From positions 682,001 through 746,000 of the forward strand of contig NC_052480.1 of the NCBI RefSeq assembly GCF_009730915.1: 64,000 nt of DNA. The letters run 5' to 3'. How positions within the stretch are numbered: position 1 is the first letter of the stretch; every line of letters begins with the position of its first letter. The translations under genes and the position numbers were made by a program. The DNA comes from Dioscorea cayenensis subsp. rotundata (lineage: Eukaryota; Streptophyta; Magnoliopsida; Dioscoreales; Dioscoreaceae). The notes under the pieces are model-generated. The model made no database searches, was not told where the DNA came from, and was given only the letters and a program-made list of their open reading frames with translations. Positions 24,779-36,122 of the stretch are shown here, piece by piece.

Positions 24779-25480
24779 TGCAAATGGCCTCTTAGTGTAT
24801 TAGCACTAGTGCTTTATATAGGGTATTCGTGTTTTTGCCAGCACTAGTGCTTTATATAGGGTATTCATGTTTTTGCCAAGGAAATGATTCAAAGCTCAAC
24901 TCATACCCAATGAGGGCATAAGTGAGTTGAAACTCCTATTTGTGCGCATCTTAATGTAGTTTATAACATTATTATATATATAATCAATTTAATAATAACG
25001 TATGGTCTGGATTTACATGTGGTAGGATTCTAATCCCGCATGTGATATCTAAATCATTTAGATAAATTTTTAAGTGATTTAGTAAATCATTATAGGTGAT
25101 ATACCGCAATTTTTGTGGTAATAATAATAATAATAACAATAATAATAATAATGCACGGATAATTGGGCATGTGGAAACCCTCAAATCTTTGAATACTATT
25201 ATTTATGATATAAATAGATGTTGTACATGGAAACCCACTGCAGTTGCCAAGTCAACAATCTAACCATAATATTCAACAAAACAAAATAAAATAAAATAGA
25301 GAAAAACAAAAGCGCCCCTTCCCATCCAAACAAATTAAGTCCCATCTAACTTTCCAACCTAGAAATTTCAACACACCCAATCAAGTCAACTAAAGGCTAC
25401 TTTCTCAATCAACAAACCCACTGTTTAAAGTCCTTCCATATTTAACTCCACCCAAATCCTAATCAGCATCCAAATCCCCA
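24351..25480. other. Intergenic region with microsatellites and a short tandem duplication
   Basis: AT-rich. Holds a TA run (24743-24772), the 38-bp tandem duplication at 24803 and ATA/ATT repeats (25115-25152). Its right end is the CAF1 promoter region. No gene is seen. Confidence 0.5.
24803..24878. repeat. Tandem duplication of a 38-bp unit
   Basis: The units at 24803-24840 and 24841-24878 differ at one position (GTATTCGTG versus GTATTCATG). Each begins with the palindrome GCACTAGTGC followed by TTTATATAGGG. The near identity shows a recent duplication. Confidence 0.9.
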
Positions 25481-25653
25481 CTCCTACCTTGCTCTTTCCT
25501 AATTTATTATATTCATTTTGCATATATACCCCTACAAAATCTCTTATTATTACCATATATATACAATATATCTTTACATATATATATTTAGACATGAATC
25601 TTCTCTATATAATCCTCAACTCAAACATAAACCTCCATAACACAACAAGACCA

Positions 25654-26529
25654 ATGTCCATCTCCATGGAACAACAACAACAACTACTACAACCACACCG
25701 CCGGCGCCGCCGCCGGCGACACCGCTCACAAAACTCAAGCAACATGATCATCCGCCAAGTGTGGGCTCACAACCTTGAAAGAGAACTAGCCCTTATCGCC
25801 GGCGCCATCCCCAACTACCCTCTCATCTCCTTCGACACCGAGTTTCCCGGCGTTGTTTTCAACTCCGACAAACACCCGGCAGCTCTCACCACCTCCGAGC
25901 GCTACTCCCTCATGAAATCCAACGTGGATATCCTCCACCTTATCCAACTTGGCCTCACTCTTTCCGACCTCTCCGGCCAACACCACCTTGTCTGGGAATT
26001 CAACTTCCGTGACTTTAACCTCTTCACCGACGTGTACTCACCGGACTCCATCAAACTTCTCCGGAGCTCCGGCATTGACTTTATTAGAAACATAGTGCAA
26101 GGCATTGACTCACACCGTTTTGCATCACTTCTCATTGAGTATGGGATTGTCGGAGCTACGTCGGAAGTCAACTGGGTGACTTTTCATGGTGCTTATGACT
26201 TTGCTTACTTGATCAAGATGTTGAGTGGTGGAGCTAAGTTGCCGAAGAGTTTGGAGGAGTTTTTGGAGATGGTGAGGATTTACTTTGGGGAAGAATGGTG
26301 GGATGTGAAGCATATGATGAAGTATTGTGGTCATAGTTTGTATGGAGGGCTTGAGAAGGTGGCGGCGGCGCTGAAGGTTGACCGGGTGGTGGGGATGGGA
26401 CACCAGGCTGGGTCTGATAGCTTGTTGACTTGTCAAACGTTTGTCAAGATGAAGAACACTTTTTTTAATGAAGATGGAGGTTTGAAGCATGCTGGTGTTT
26501 TGTTTGGCTTGGAACTCATCAAAGCCTGA
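25654..26529 (+). CDS. CAF1: CCR4-associated factor 1 (CAF1) deadenylase
   Basis: Intronless, 291 residues from the ATG at 25654. In-frame ATGs further upstream (25489, 25594) would add a hydrophobic, codon-poor extension and lie in a TATA-rich leader; 25666 is the other likely start. CAF1 is the DEDDh 3'-5' exonuclease of the CCR4-NOT complex that shortens mRNA poly(A) tails, in plants often stress-induced. Visible catalytic residues: D61 and E63 (SFDTEFPG), D182 (GAYDFAYLIK), and H250 and D255 (HQAGSDSLLT). All appear intact. Unusual is the N-terminal stretch of seven arginines after a Gln-rich lead, before the usual VWAHNLERE start of the domain. The coding strand changes from C-rich in the first half to G-rich in the second. 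Confidence 0.95.
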   Translation: MSISMEQQQQLLQPHRRRRRRRHRSQNSSNMIIRQVWAHNLERELALIAGAIPNYPLISFDTEFPGVVFNSDKHPAALTTSERYSLMKSNVDILHLIQLGLTLSDLSGQHHLVWEFNFRDFNLFTDVYSPDSIKLLRSSGIDFIRNIVQGIDSHRFASLLIEYGIVGATSEVNWVTFHGAYDFAYLIKMLSGGAKLPKSLEEFLEMVRIYFGEEWWDVKHMMKYCGHSLYGGLEKVAAALKVDRVVGMGHQAGSDSLLTCQTFVKMKNTFFNEDGGLKHAGVLFGLELIKA

Positions 26530-27705
26530 TTTTATATATATATATATATATATAGCTTGATTCATTGATTATGTTACTGGATTGATGGAAATTTATATGC
26601 TTATAATTTTTTGGTTAACTGTTATTATTGGTTTCTATGTTAAATCTGTCATGAAGAAGATGGATTTTTTTATTGATTGTTTGTATATGAAGCTCTGCTT
26701 TTAATCTTCAATGTTTTTTTTTTGTTCATTGTTATGCTTGAGGGAAAAAAACAATGGAGGGTGAGAATATTAGAATTTTATTTTTATATAGAATGGTTAA
26801 ATCATAATTTTTTTTAAAAAAATAAAAACCAATCATAATCCGGAAACAAATAAATACAACAATCACAACAAGTTAAAGGAAAGAATATTTACTTTTGTTA
26901 TGTCAATTTTTGTCATTGTAAATATGGTATTGACTTCCACATTAAAAGATTTGATTCAAGTAGTAACAGATGATTAATGATTTTTGTCTCCTTTTTTTAA
27001 GGAATTTTTTGTGCAATTGAACTGAATTTTATGGTAACTTTCAAATTAAGCTTTTTTTCTTCTTCTAAATAAGTTTAGAAATATATATAGTTCATGCATC
27101 CAATGATGTTTTTAATTACTAGAACCATAATTGTTCCCTCCCTTTTACCTTCCAAAAAAGGTCTTAATTAAGAATAACAAGAAAGAAGAATTTAGAATAA
27201 TATCTTTGGTTTATTTCCCCATTACCTTCCAAAAACGTTAGAATCCGTTGGATGTGTCCAAAACCAATACCACTTAATCATGTTCTTAATCTTGTTCCCA
27301 ATTAATCTTTTTTTCTTTTTCTTTGTAAAAAATTGGAACTCAATTAATCATCTAACAAGTGTATATCCAAAACCCATGCCTTCATTACTTATACTTAAAT
27401 CAAATTAGCATGTGCTTATGCAGTCACATGAAAATATTTAACCAAAAGAATAATGGAGGAATTGAAAGATGCTCTCAAACCATCAAAAACTAGTCATAAA
27501 TTCCAAACTTTTTTTTAATGGAAAAACACTAAACTCATTGTTTATTTATTTAACTCTTGATAAACTTGGTTTTATGTATGGACTCTATATGATAGGCCTA
27601 GGACCTCTCCTGTGAACTTTCTTTTATTTTATTTACATTGGTTCATTGAATCCTATACCCAATTACCCACCCTTATTCCCTCCCATGTTCCCTTTTAAAA
27701 ACAAT
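26530..27705. other. CAF1 3' region and OFP upstream region
   Basis: A TA run at 26532-26554 follows the stop directly. The rest is AT-rich with poly(A)/(T) tracts and no gene. Confidence 0.5.
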
Positions 27706-27710
27706 AGTCC

Positions 27711-27718
27711 TATAAATT
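27711..27718 (+). promoter_or_regulatory. TATA box of the OVATE gene
   Basis: TATAAATTAA lies about 75 bp before the start codon, followed by a C/A-rich leader (AAAACACCACACTCTTC). This spacing suits a short 5' UTR. Confidence 0.6.
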
Positions 27719-27786
27719 AATCCCATTCTTCCATTAAAACACCACACTCTTCTTTCCACTCCATCCAAGCAATTACAAAGCCTCAA

Positions 27787-28440
27787 ATGGGAAAAGGAAG
27801 AAGTATCCTAAAGTTAACTTCTCTTTTCTTTAGACTTAGAAACACCACACTCTCTTCTTCTCAACCTTCTTCATGGCCTTGTCCACCTTGCATGAACCCA
27901 AGAACACACTCATTCCATGCATTTAATCATGAAGATCAAGAGGATGTTCCCAAGAGTCCTATGAACAATTCCATATATCATGACTCTAACTCAACTTACT
28001 CTTGTTTCACCAACACATCAGAAGATAACTCAGAGAGCTTCTCAACAATGTCTGAGAACCAATGGGAGGAGTCCTTAGAGGCAGCAATACATGCCTTGAA
28101 GTCAAAAAGGCTCTTCTTCCGGCCGGGGATCAGTACGAGCTTGATATTAGAGAAAACCATAGGCGATGAAGAAGCGAGACGTTTTTCCGAAGAGAATATT
28201 ACAATGGTGATGAACTCGAATGACCCGGTCCGAGACTTTAGGACATCCATGGAGGAAATGATGGTGGCACATGTGATTGAAGATTGGAAGAGTTTTGGAG
28301 AGCTTTTACTTTGGTATCTTGATGTCAATGAGATTGGTACTCATGGGTTCATTCTTGAAGCCTTTTTTGAATTAGTTGTTAGCTTTGATTCTTCCTTTCC
28401 TTCTTGTTCTTGTGTTTCATATCCAACTCAAACTCCTTGA
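27787..28440 (+). CDS. OFP: OVATE family protein
   Basis: Intronless, 217 residues, as is usual for this family. The N-terminus is basic (MGKGRSILKLTSLFFRLRN). The OVATE domain (DUF623) covers about residues 140-195: MNSNDPVRDFRTSMEEMM, then VIEDWKSFGELLLWYLDVNE and HGFILEAFFELV, closely matching the family consensus in which a DPY/DPVxDFRxSMxEM block precedes a LLxxYLxLN block. OFPs are plant-specific nuclear or cytoskeletal regulators that bind TALE homeodomain (KNOX/BELL) and TRM proteins and control organ shape, and many act as repressors. No LxLxL motif is obvious here. The middle is Ser/Asn-rich and disordered. Confidence 0.95.
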   Translation: MGKGRSILKLTSLFFRLRNTTLSSSQPSSWPCPPCMNPRTHSFHAFNHEDQEDVPKSPMNNSIYHDSNSTYSCFTNTSEDNSESFSTMSENQWEESLEAAIHALKSKRLFFRPGISTSLILEKTIGDEEARRFSEENITMVMNSNDPVRDFRTSMEEMMVAHVIEDWKSFGELLLWYLDVNEIGTHGFILEAFFELVVSFDSSFPSCSCVSYPTQTP

Positions 28441-28931
28441 CTTGTCTTTTCTCTTTTTTGTATTTATTGTATGATATTCATGTATATAATCCTCCTGCAA
28501 GTTTGTTTTTGCCTTTGAGCAATACTTCATCAGTTTGTGTTAATAATCAAAGTAGTAACCAATGAATTAATTAAGAGATGAAATTAGTTGTTAGCTATGT
28601 ATTTCATCATGTCCAGAAAGATTCTCACTTATCTCTTTGTAATTAATAATTGAAATACTTGAACATAGTAATCAATGTATACACGATCACTTCTTTTCAT
28701 AGTTTGTTTACACTGCTCAAAGTTATTTTTAATAAATTGCAATCCTTGTTTCCCCTTTTTATGTTCTACAAAATGAAACATTTACTAGGTTAACAACAAA
28801 TCATGGCATGAATAATAAAGAACTAAATACGAATACCAATAAAATAATAAAATGTATTCTCCTTTGGATACTTTTCATGAAATAAATGAATTTATCCCTA
28901 TACTAGGGATCCAAACACCTACCCAATATTT

Positions 28932-29080
28932 TTTTTTTTTTAGTGCTAAGATAAGCGGCTAGATTGTTAAGAAAGATAGGGGCATGTGCACCAGTCTCGA
29001 CGAAATAAATAAAGATGGGACCCATGCACACATGAGCGCTGAGACCACTGGCACATAATCACTATTTGCACTTTTAGAAA
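28932..29080 (-). mobile_element. Possible SINE-like copy, degraded
   Basis: Minus-strand reading has CAGTGGTCTCAGCGC, similar to a Pol III A box, then a weak B-box-like TCGTCGAGACTGG, and ends CGCTTATCTTAGCAC plus poly(A) (the T run at 28930-28941). The end resembles, but does not match, the CTTGTCGYCT tail of the two clearer SINEs. No target duplication was seen. Confidence 0.35.
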
Positions 29081-29224
29081 TATAATCTCACCACTAGTGA
29101 AGGATTCTAAAGGAAACCTGGATACTAATAGACTTGATCGTAGGTAAATACCTACCCAGTGTTAAAATGGGGATATCATCTTCAGCCGATACCAATGTCA
29201 ACCATTAGCCGGCCCAACAACAAC

Positions 29225-29256
29225 TTGTTCTTGATGGCCGCGGCCATCAAGAACAA
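29225..29256. repeat. Perfect 32-bp palindrome
   Basis: TTGTTCTTGATGGCCG is followed at once by its exact reverse complement with no spacer. The centre GGCCGCGGCC is the most GC-rich spot in the surrounding AT-rich spacer. It lies about 390 bp past the end of the LDAH-like gene (which runs on the minus strand). Confidence 0.95.
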
Positions 29257-29644
29257 ATAGTAGAGTTGAGTATTTCAACGCCTTCTAATTTGATCTCATT
29301 GCAACTTGTTCTTGTATTAAATTTGCATGAAATTGGAATTTAAGAATATGATTTAACAAACTAGTTTTATTGAGAACACAAAATAAGACTAGTGATGCCA
29401 TGCCTTATCATATGGCATGAAAGCATTATTGAGATCAACAATGATGGTTGCAGTTGTTGACTAAAAAATAACCATCAGAAATACAACAATAGATAAACAG
29501 AGAAACTCTTCCTTTGCATTTGTAGAATATATTGACACTAGTTCTACTAAATATAAAACAAGCTAGATTGCTTTATTAGTTTAATTAACCAATATGGCTC
29601 TGTGATTAAATCACATACTTGCATCGAGGTGTAACCGTTCACAT

Positions 29645-32475
29645 CTAAGAATTAGCATTGAGTTGTATCTTCAATTTGTCACTGATCAAGGCAGCGACAT
29701 GCCGCGCAACCCATAATGATCCAGCCTCTGTGCAACTAAAGGCATGGGTGTGACCTTCCATCTCAATCGATAGATCGAGATCAAGCACCTTCTCTGAAAC
29801 CTGCAATCTCCCACAGAACAAATATCACACACAGAATCTTATAGTTTCAAATTCTTGACATTGGATTGTGATACTATAAATTCTTGACATCTACTGCAGC
29901 TATTTGCCTTTTTTTTTTTTTTCTTGTTTTTCTGAATTGATACTACTGTATTAATATTCAGAAATAAGGAGTAAGGTGTGAATCTAGATGTCTCACAGGA
30001 TTGTTTTAACATGCAAGAAATCTTTGATGAAACTATAATTTTCAAATAAAATAGGGATACGCATAAGCTGTATCTCTCTTTTAATTGAATTTCTTTTCCC
30101 TAGAAATGACGCAAAGAATGTGAGCTTTACCAATTTGAAGAATGACAAAGGAGCCCAATGGTCATCAGTGCCAAACAAAAGTGCAAGTTGGTTCTTCTTG
30201 TCTCTCATGAATTCCCAATCAGGCTCTTCAGTAAACTACAAAAAGCAACTTCTTTTCTCAAGACAAACATATGCATTAATCTAATCAGAGGGAGATAGTT
30301 TAACATGTTACTCTTCTGATAAATCAAGCAATACCTCTGCAAATTCTGTCAAGACCATGTAAAGGACATTACGCATGGTATGGTACTGCACAAATTTACA
30401 AAAGAATAAGGAGTTATTCTTATGTTATGCTGGAATAAGAACATGTTACCTAAATGTCGGAATTCAAACACAAGTACACTCTCCTAACATAAGTTCAATT
30501 TACAAAATAATAAGAATGTCCACCTGCAAAATGTTATCGCATACAGCATCAACAGCAGTTGTAGACCATGATTTGCCCAACAATTTTCTAACGAGAGTTC
30601 TCAGAAACCGAACTGGAAATGACCCCAATAAGGACACAAGATAACTAGCAGAAACATTTAGAAATGTGGACCTGAAGAACAAAAAATAATGAAGCAAGTG
30701 GCAGTTAATCTCACTTTAAGAAGTCTGAAAGTGAGCTTATGAGCAGTAATTCAAAAAGATCATATTAGTTGACCAATAAAATTATTTCTTAAATCAAAGA
30801 GGTGCCAAAGCTTTTGTTATTATTATTTTTTTTAACTAGAAATTCATACTTTGGACCAAGCACTTGAAGCTCTGACTCTAAAAATGGTTATCACAGCCTT
30901 TCACTAGGTTTGAGGCTGAAATTCTAGTTTTCCTTCATGCAGGATTGAACTAATAACTTCACTAAAAAGACAAGGTTTTGGTGATAATTAACAACATCAT
31001 GAATAAATTCTGGTTATTAAACACTTCAAATCTCGTAAGAAATTTTTGTAGTGCCTATTGCTATGCGCTTAAACAAAATCAACACCCTGAAGTGGTCCCA
31101 GTAACATGTTTAGTATAATCTATATAAAAGAAAAGTTACCCTGCGATAATCCGAATGATAGTCTGCGTCAAGGAATCCCTGTTAAGAGCCAAAAACGGAT
31201 AAAGACCTACAACAAACATGACCTGCAAAAACTCCAGAAAAATCATTGGATTCTTGGATTCCCAGAGGACGAGCTAAACTAGCATTACAAGCTCTAAGAC
31301 AATGTCTGATTAGATTACATGAACACCGCTACCTGATTTGGATGTCTCTTGAAAATCTCAAGACATATATATGCTCCGATTGAATGCCCAACCTTCAAGA
31401 AAAGAAGACAATATATCATCCAGAAGAAACTCCAGACTTTTCATAATTTAAAAGCTTTACTGAGTTACATTTTGAACCTCTTTCTATAGACTTTCGAAAA
31501 AATAAAGGCTGATATATGAAAGTTAAGAGAGAAAGAAACACAACCAGGATCTGATAATGTTGGTTTACAGTCAAATATGCCTGTATCCTGACATATTAAC
31601 ATTAAGAAGAATACGATAGATATAACAACCTAGCCAATAGAAGTTTTTACCAGTATGAGGGGAATTTCACTGATCCGGAGCTCTTGGTTTATAAAATCCA
31701 ACTGCAGAGAAACTAGTTTAGAACTTAGAAGTCATCAAACAGAACACAGTTGCTTGCAAAATAGAGAATTAACAATCAAACTAGAGAAGAAAATTTGTTT
31801 TCATCCCAAAACCTTGTGATCAATTTGCTCTTGTAATGAGAACCTCCTTCCACGTTCCCGATCCTGGTATGATATAAGAAATCAGGCACAATCACACATC
31901 CTCAAATCAAGATGAAAAAAAAAGGCACCACCAGCAGCTTCAAGTAAGAAGGTGATGAATCTTCACCTTTCTTGAATGTGAAATATGACTGATAGCTGGA
32001 AATAGCATAAAACACTGATTCAGAAGGAGTAGAAAAAACTAGTAGCTGAGACACGACTTCAAGATGCAAAAATTGTCAGCAAATCACTTGCCTGTTATGG
32101 ATGCATTCCCATCGAGCAGTTGATAGAGCGCCTCAATGAACTCCTTGTAAAACAAAGCAATGCCTGCGCTTTTTTCAGCACTCACCTCACAACAATCAAT
32201 TCCAAAACCAGCAAATTTTTCTCAACATCAAACATGAGACAATCGAACCTGGATTCCCGGGAATAACAAGAACATGGAAAGCGGGAGCCTCCGAGCGCAC
32301 CTCAAGCAACTCAGTAGAGAAACTACAATAGATCAGCAACAATCAGCTTTCCAAAAAGAAAGATTGAATCTTTCAGAGCCAAACAGAGGTCTCACCCAGA
32401 AACAAGACAAATTCGAGAGGACGCCAGTTTTCTCCGTAAAGGCAACAATGCTTCTCCATCCTCCATTGACGCCAT
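29645..32475 (-). CDS. LDAH: LDAH-like alpha/beta hydrolase (lipid-droplet-associated hydrolase family)
   Basis: Twelve exons in one frame, 319 residues: 32475-32396, 32322-32249, 32163-32092, 31995-31967, 31863-31813, 31701-31651, 31392-31333, 31222-31140, 30671-30524, 30385-30335, 30235-30131, 29800-29645. Key motifs are LVIPGNPG (oxyanion region), the nucleophile elbow GHSIG with Ser123, an acid candidate in LFGTDDHW (Asp257/258) and a histidine in EGHTHAF (His285/287). This order is that of the UPF0554/LDAH family (human C2orf43), which acts on neutral lipid or sterol ester at lipid droplets, although activity is debated. Exon 4 is only 29 bp. The intron after exon 3 begins CAG|GCAAGT, a GC-AG intron. 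No signal peptide is seen. Confidence 0.92.
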
Positions 32476-33660
32476 AGGAACAAGCTGCACGATTCTCAAG
32501 GGGCCAAAAATAAAAATCTCAACTTTTTAAGTAATTTATGGATTTGAGGACTGTAGACAAAGAAAAATTGAATGAACAAACTAAACTTTGATCCCGGATT
32601 TGAGAAAGGAGGAGGAAGGGAGCCGAGGAGCAAGGCGAGAGATGGAGGAAATGGCAGCAGGCCAAGGGAGTGGCATCACCACCTCCAACACTTCATTCGG
32701 ACTCTATGGATCTCTCATCAATGCAAGGAGACTTCAGGATACCATAATCCTTCGTTTCCTTCTTCTTCTTTTTGAATTATCGAATCTCAAGTATCAATAA
32801 ATTTAGTTATTTCATAAATTTTTATAAAAAAATTATTTTTTTTTAAATTACTCTTAATTTATATCTTCACATTTCTCTCTCATATTTAATTTCAATAAAA
32901 AATTTGAATATAATGTTAAGGTAATTTTAGAAAAAAAATAATAAATGTTTCTTGATATTAGAAAATGATTGATAAAAAAAAACATAAGTTTACGACAGAT
33001 AAAAAAAAACGGAGAGAGTATATAGTAAATAATTGATAAAGCTTATTTCTAACCCTAACCTAATTCTTCAACATTTATTATTATTTTTAAATATATAAAA
33101 TAAAGTACATTGGTGTAATTTTTTTCCCGGTATGTCAGTATATATATATACATATAAATATATATAGAGAGAGTGTGTGTGTAATATATATAGATATATA
33201 TAGTTTACAATGTTGATAAGTCATGCCAGAAAATGTGGATAGAACAAAAAATAAATAAATATTCAACTATATACCCGCATTTTGGTACACATGGTTCGGG
33301 TGACAAGCTCAAGCTCACGCGAGGAATCCAAATCACTATTTTACTGTTGAAAAAATTTAAATTCAGAATAATAAAAATCTTCAACTTCAATTTTATGCAA
33401 GTGAGAATCGTGCCACTGAACTATAAGCTCGTTAGCAAAGTATATTCTCATGCTTGCATGAGAGAATATATATACCGGTGATTAGTTTTATACTCTATTT
33501 TTAAAAGATTTTTATTTATCAAATAATATAAAAACAAGTAAATTTGAAGGAAATAAGAAGAGATTATGAATGTTATCCACCCTATATATAAAATCATTTT
33601 TTATGAAATTAAATAAATGTAGAAAAAGGAATAATCTATAGCTTTGTCTCTTAACGGGTT
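32476..33660. other. Divergent intergenic region
   Basis: Starts with the leader/promoter of the LDAH-like gene. Very AT-rich, with TA and TATAGAGAGAG runs near 33140-33210. The word ACGGAGAGAGTA at 33009-33020 resembles a Stowaway-type MITE end, but no partner end was found. No gene is seen. Confidence 0.45.
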
Positions 33661-33669
33661 ACAGACCCG

Positions 33670-33778
33670 CGTGCCCGCATCCGCTTGGAGGAAAGGATAC
33701 CATCTATGAATCTATGATCAATGGACCTCGTGAAAGGAGAAGCTCTGGGCTGAAAGCTTGGAGTAATCGGCGACGCAG
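33670..33778 (+). other. 5' leader exon of the 80-residue protein gene
   Basis: Ends ACGCAG|GTACTT. With the acceptor ATTATAG before 35853 it removes an intron of about 2.07 kb. The leader carries an upstream ATG at 33714 whose frame, after splicing, runs past the main start codon and stops beyond it, so it could lower translation. The left edge is not defined. Confidence 0.5.
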
Positions 33779-35703
33779 GTACTTCCTCCTCCGTCCTTCA
33801 TCGTTCTTCTTCGATTCCCTTTCGATTCAGAGCTTTGTCTTCATTTAATTCCCGAAAATCTTGCTTCAGGATGTAAATCTAGTTCTAATAATCCCAATTG
33901 ACCCGCAAAAGCCTATCATTCATGGCGGATGATTGAAAATTTCAACATTTAGGGTTTCCAGTTTGTTTTTGTTGATAATTTTACTCTGTTGGTGTTTCTG
34001 TATTTTTTTTAATATGATTCATGCTAATTAAGTAGGTTTCTGGACCAGAAAAACTTGTTTTTTTTTTTTTATAGAGAAATGTTCTTGAGCATATATCTTT
34101 AGCTTGTTGTTCTTTGACAAGAGATTTAAACTAATTGATAGCCTTCTTTGATCTTTGATTAATTAATATAAGCCCCAAATAAATTTATGTGTTTGTCCAG
34201 CTTATAAACTATGGATAATTAATTAATACTCAAATTTTCTACTGTTGGAGTTATTGTTTTGTTATATAGTTCATGCAGATTGAGTGCCATACGATGTTAT
34301 AGAGAAGCGGTATTTTGACTAGAATTAATGATTTATGACTACAGAGTAACATTGTTCTGCATATAGTCCATTAGTGATTAACCAGTTTGCCGGCTCCTTT
34401 TGCTCGGACTCATTAGTGATAGTCTGCTGATTTTGTCAAGTTTGCTGAGGATTCCTGTTTGGTTTGATGAGATGTGGTCTCTTTGTTGGATTTTTGAAGT
34501 TTTTTGACTAATGAGCTACAAACATTCAAGAGGGTGAAAGGCAATTCATAATCATGGAGGTTGTTAAGCATTTGCTTTTCTTATATTTGAGATATTGGTT
34601 GGATGGGTCTACTTTTATTTTATTTTCCATGTGTTCTCATGCTGTTAAGTTTTTCGTTGCATATTAATGTTCTTTGGTTGGTTAAATCCAGAATCCTCCT
34701 ATCCAATTTCATGTGCCATTGTATGTTTTTCTCTTCCTAAACATTGTAGATGCTTAATATCTGCTTGATTCCATGATTTTCTATTTCAAGCCCTTGCTTA
34801 TGTACTTAGAAAAAATTGAGCACGGAAATTAGAAGAAATGTTTAAAAAAAATTGATGTTATGATGACTGCAGACCCATCTTCTCAAGTTGGAAGTTTGCT
34901 GTAGTTAGGAAAACTTTTATGGACACTACTGGCCTATGAGATTTTTTATTCTTTTCATTTTCTTTGGTTTGGATCAAAAATAGAAGAATTTAAGTTGATC
35001 CAAAATACAAATAAGGTTCATGGCCAAGGGTAAGGATGTCAGAGTCAGTTACTTTAGGATGTGACGAATTAGGTCAAAAGCAAAAAACTTACAACATTGT
35101 AGCTGCTCATGGTTATTTTGGCAGATTGATCTTCCAATAAGCTAGTTTCAACAATTCTCGTTCTTTACATTTGTTATTTGCTACTTGGCCTAATTGTAGA
35201 AGCTCCAAATGAATTCATTAAGAAACAAACCCTATGTATGTCATCATAGACCTCACCAGGATTGTAGTTCCATCAGTGCTTTGACCGCCTTGTCTTGGTG
35301 GCGCTAGCTAGGTTCCTCATGTTTAGCTTTATGCTTCAATGCAAGTTAGGGAAGTTTATTGCAAGTAGGCAAATTAACTTTATGACTTGAGTTTACTGGG
35401 CAATGGGCATCACAACAAATGATTGATTCCCTGAATTTTACTTGCAGAACACCTCATGGTGCTGTTTGCCATCATGAATCCCCTGTCAATGAGTTAAAAA
35501 TCATAATTATCACCAAATATTGCAGTCACAAATTACTTCATTTGTCTGATTGCATGAATTACTGTCTTAGCCATGCTCGTCTGTCAGCACTAACTACTGC
35601 AATTTGTTATTTGTTTTGCATGAATCATGTTGGCTTAAGTGTTGAAAATTGAAACGCCATGGCTCTCTCGGTTGATTGTTGATACCAGAAGTATGAGTTT
35701 TCT

Positions 35704-35756
35704 TCTTTTTTTTTTTTTCTTGAATAAAGTGAATAAAACACAATTCATTAAAAAAA
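35704..35756 (-). repeat. Dispersed 3'-end fragment (copy b)
   Basis: Minus-strand reading: AATGAATTGTGTTTTATTCA, then CTTTATTCAAG and poly(A). It shares the motif order with copies near 13944, 55290, 62150 and 63377. It lies inside the leader intron of the 80-residue protein gene. Confidence 0.5.
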
Positions 35757-35879
35757 GAAACTGATTTTTCATTTTTATAATCAAGTTTCTTGTGCTTTTT
35801 CATACATATACATTTTTATTTTCATCTTTGACAACACTCTATTTTATTATAGTTCACCTCCAGTTCTTTGGAGCTTGAG

Positions 35880-36122
35880 ATGGGGAATAAGCCTGAGAAA
35901 CAAGCTCAGAAACCCGATGGGATTTTCGTGAAGGCTATGCCTCCACTAGACCAAACTTATGTTCGATGGCTTGCTCGCGACCTTGAGAGGCTGTATGGTG
36001 TTGCTCCAAAGGCTCCGAAGGCGATAAAGCCACCGGACCATTATATCGAATACATGCGCATGTATGGAATGCTGGATGTGGACTTAAATGATGCAGACCT
36101 TGATGAAGTGCTAAAAAAGTAG
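35880..36122 (+). CDS. Small conserved-looking protein, 80 residues, function unknown
   Basis: The whole coding sequence lies in the last exon. The start is MGNKPEKQAQKPDG: the frame is blocked upstream in the spliced leader and no earlier ATG is in frame. The middle reads MPPLDQTYVRWLARDLERLY, then KAIKPPDHYIEYMRMYGMLD, and the end is acidic (LNDADLDEVLKK). It is hydrophilic, with no signal peptide or membrane segment. Codon use and a helical, charged composition suggest a real protein; I do not recognise a named family. Gly2 is present but position 6 is Glu, so myristoylation is not predicted. Confidence 0.75.
   Translation: MGNKPEKQAQKPDGIFVKAMPPLDQTYVRWLARDLERLYGVAPKAPKAIKPPDHYIEYMRMYGMLDVDLNDADLDEVLKK

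Larger units (their letters stand above)
28441..29644. other. Intergenic region with SINE-like copy and perfect palindrome
   Basis: Between the OVATE gene and the end of the LDAH-like gene. Features inside (possible SINE near 28932, palindrome at 29225) are listed separately. No protein gene is seen. Confidence 0.5.

Noticed and set aside
33004-33021. Stowaway-like terminus ACGGAGAGAGTA
   Set aside because: No matching opposite end within several hundred bases and no clear TA target duplication.
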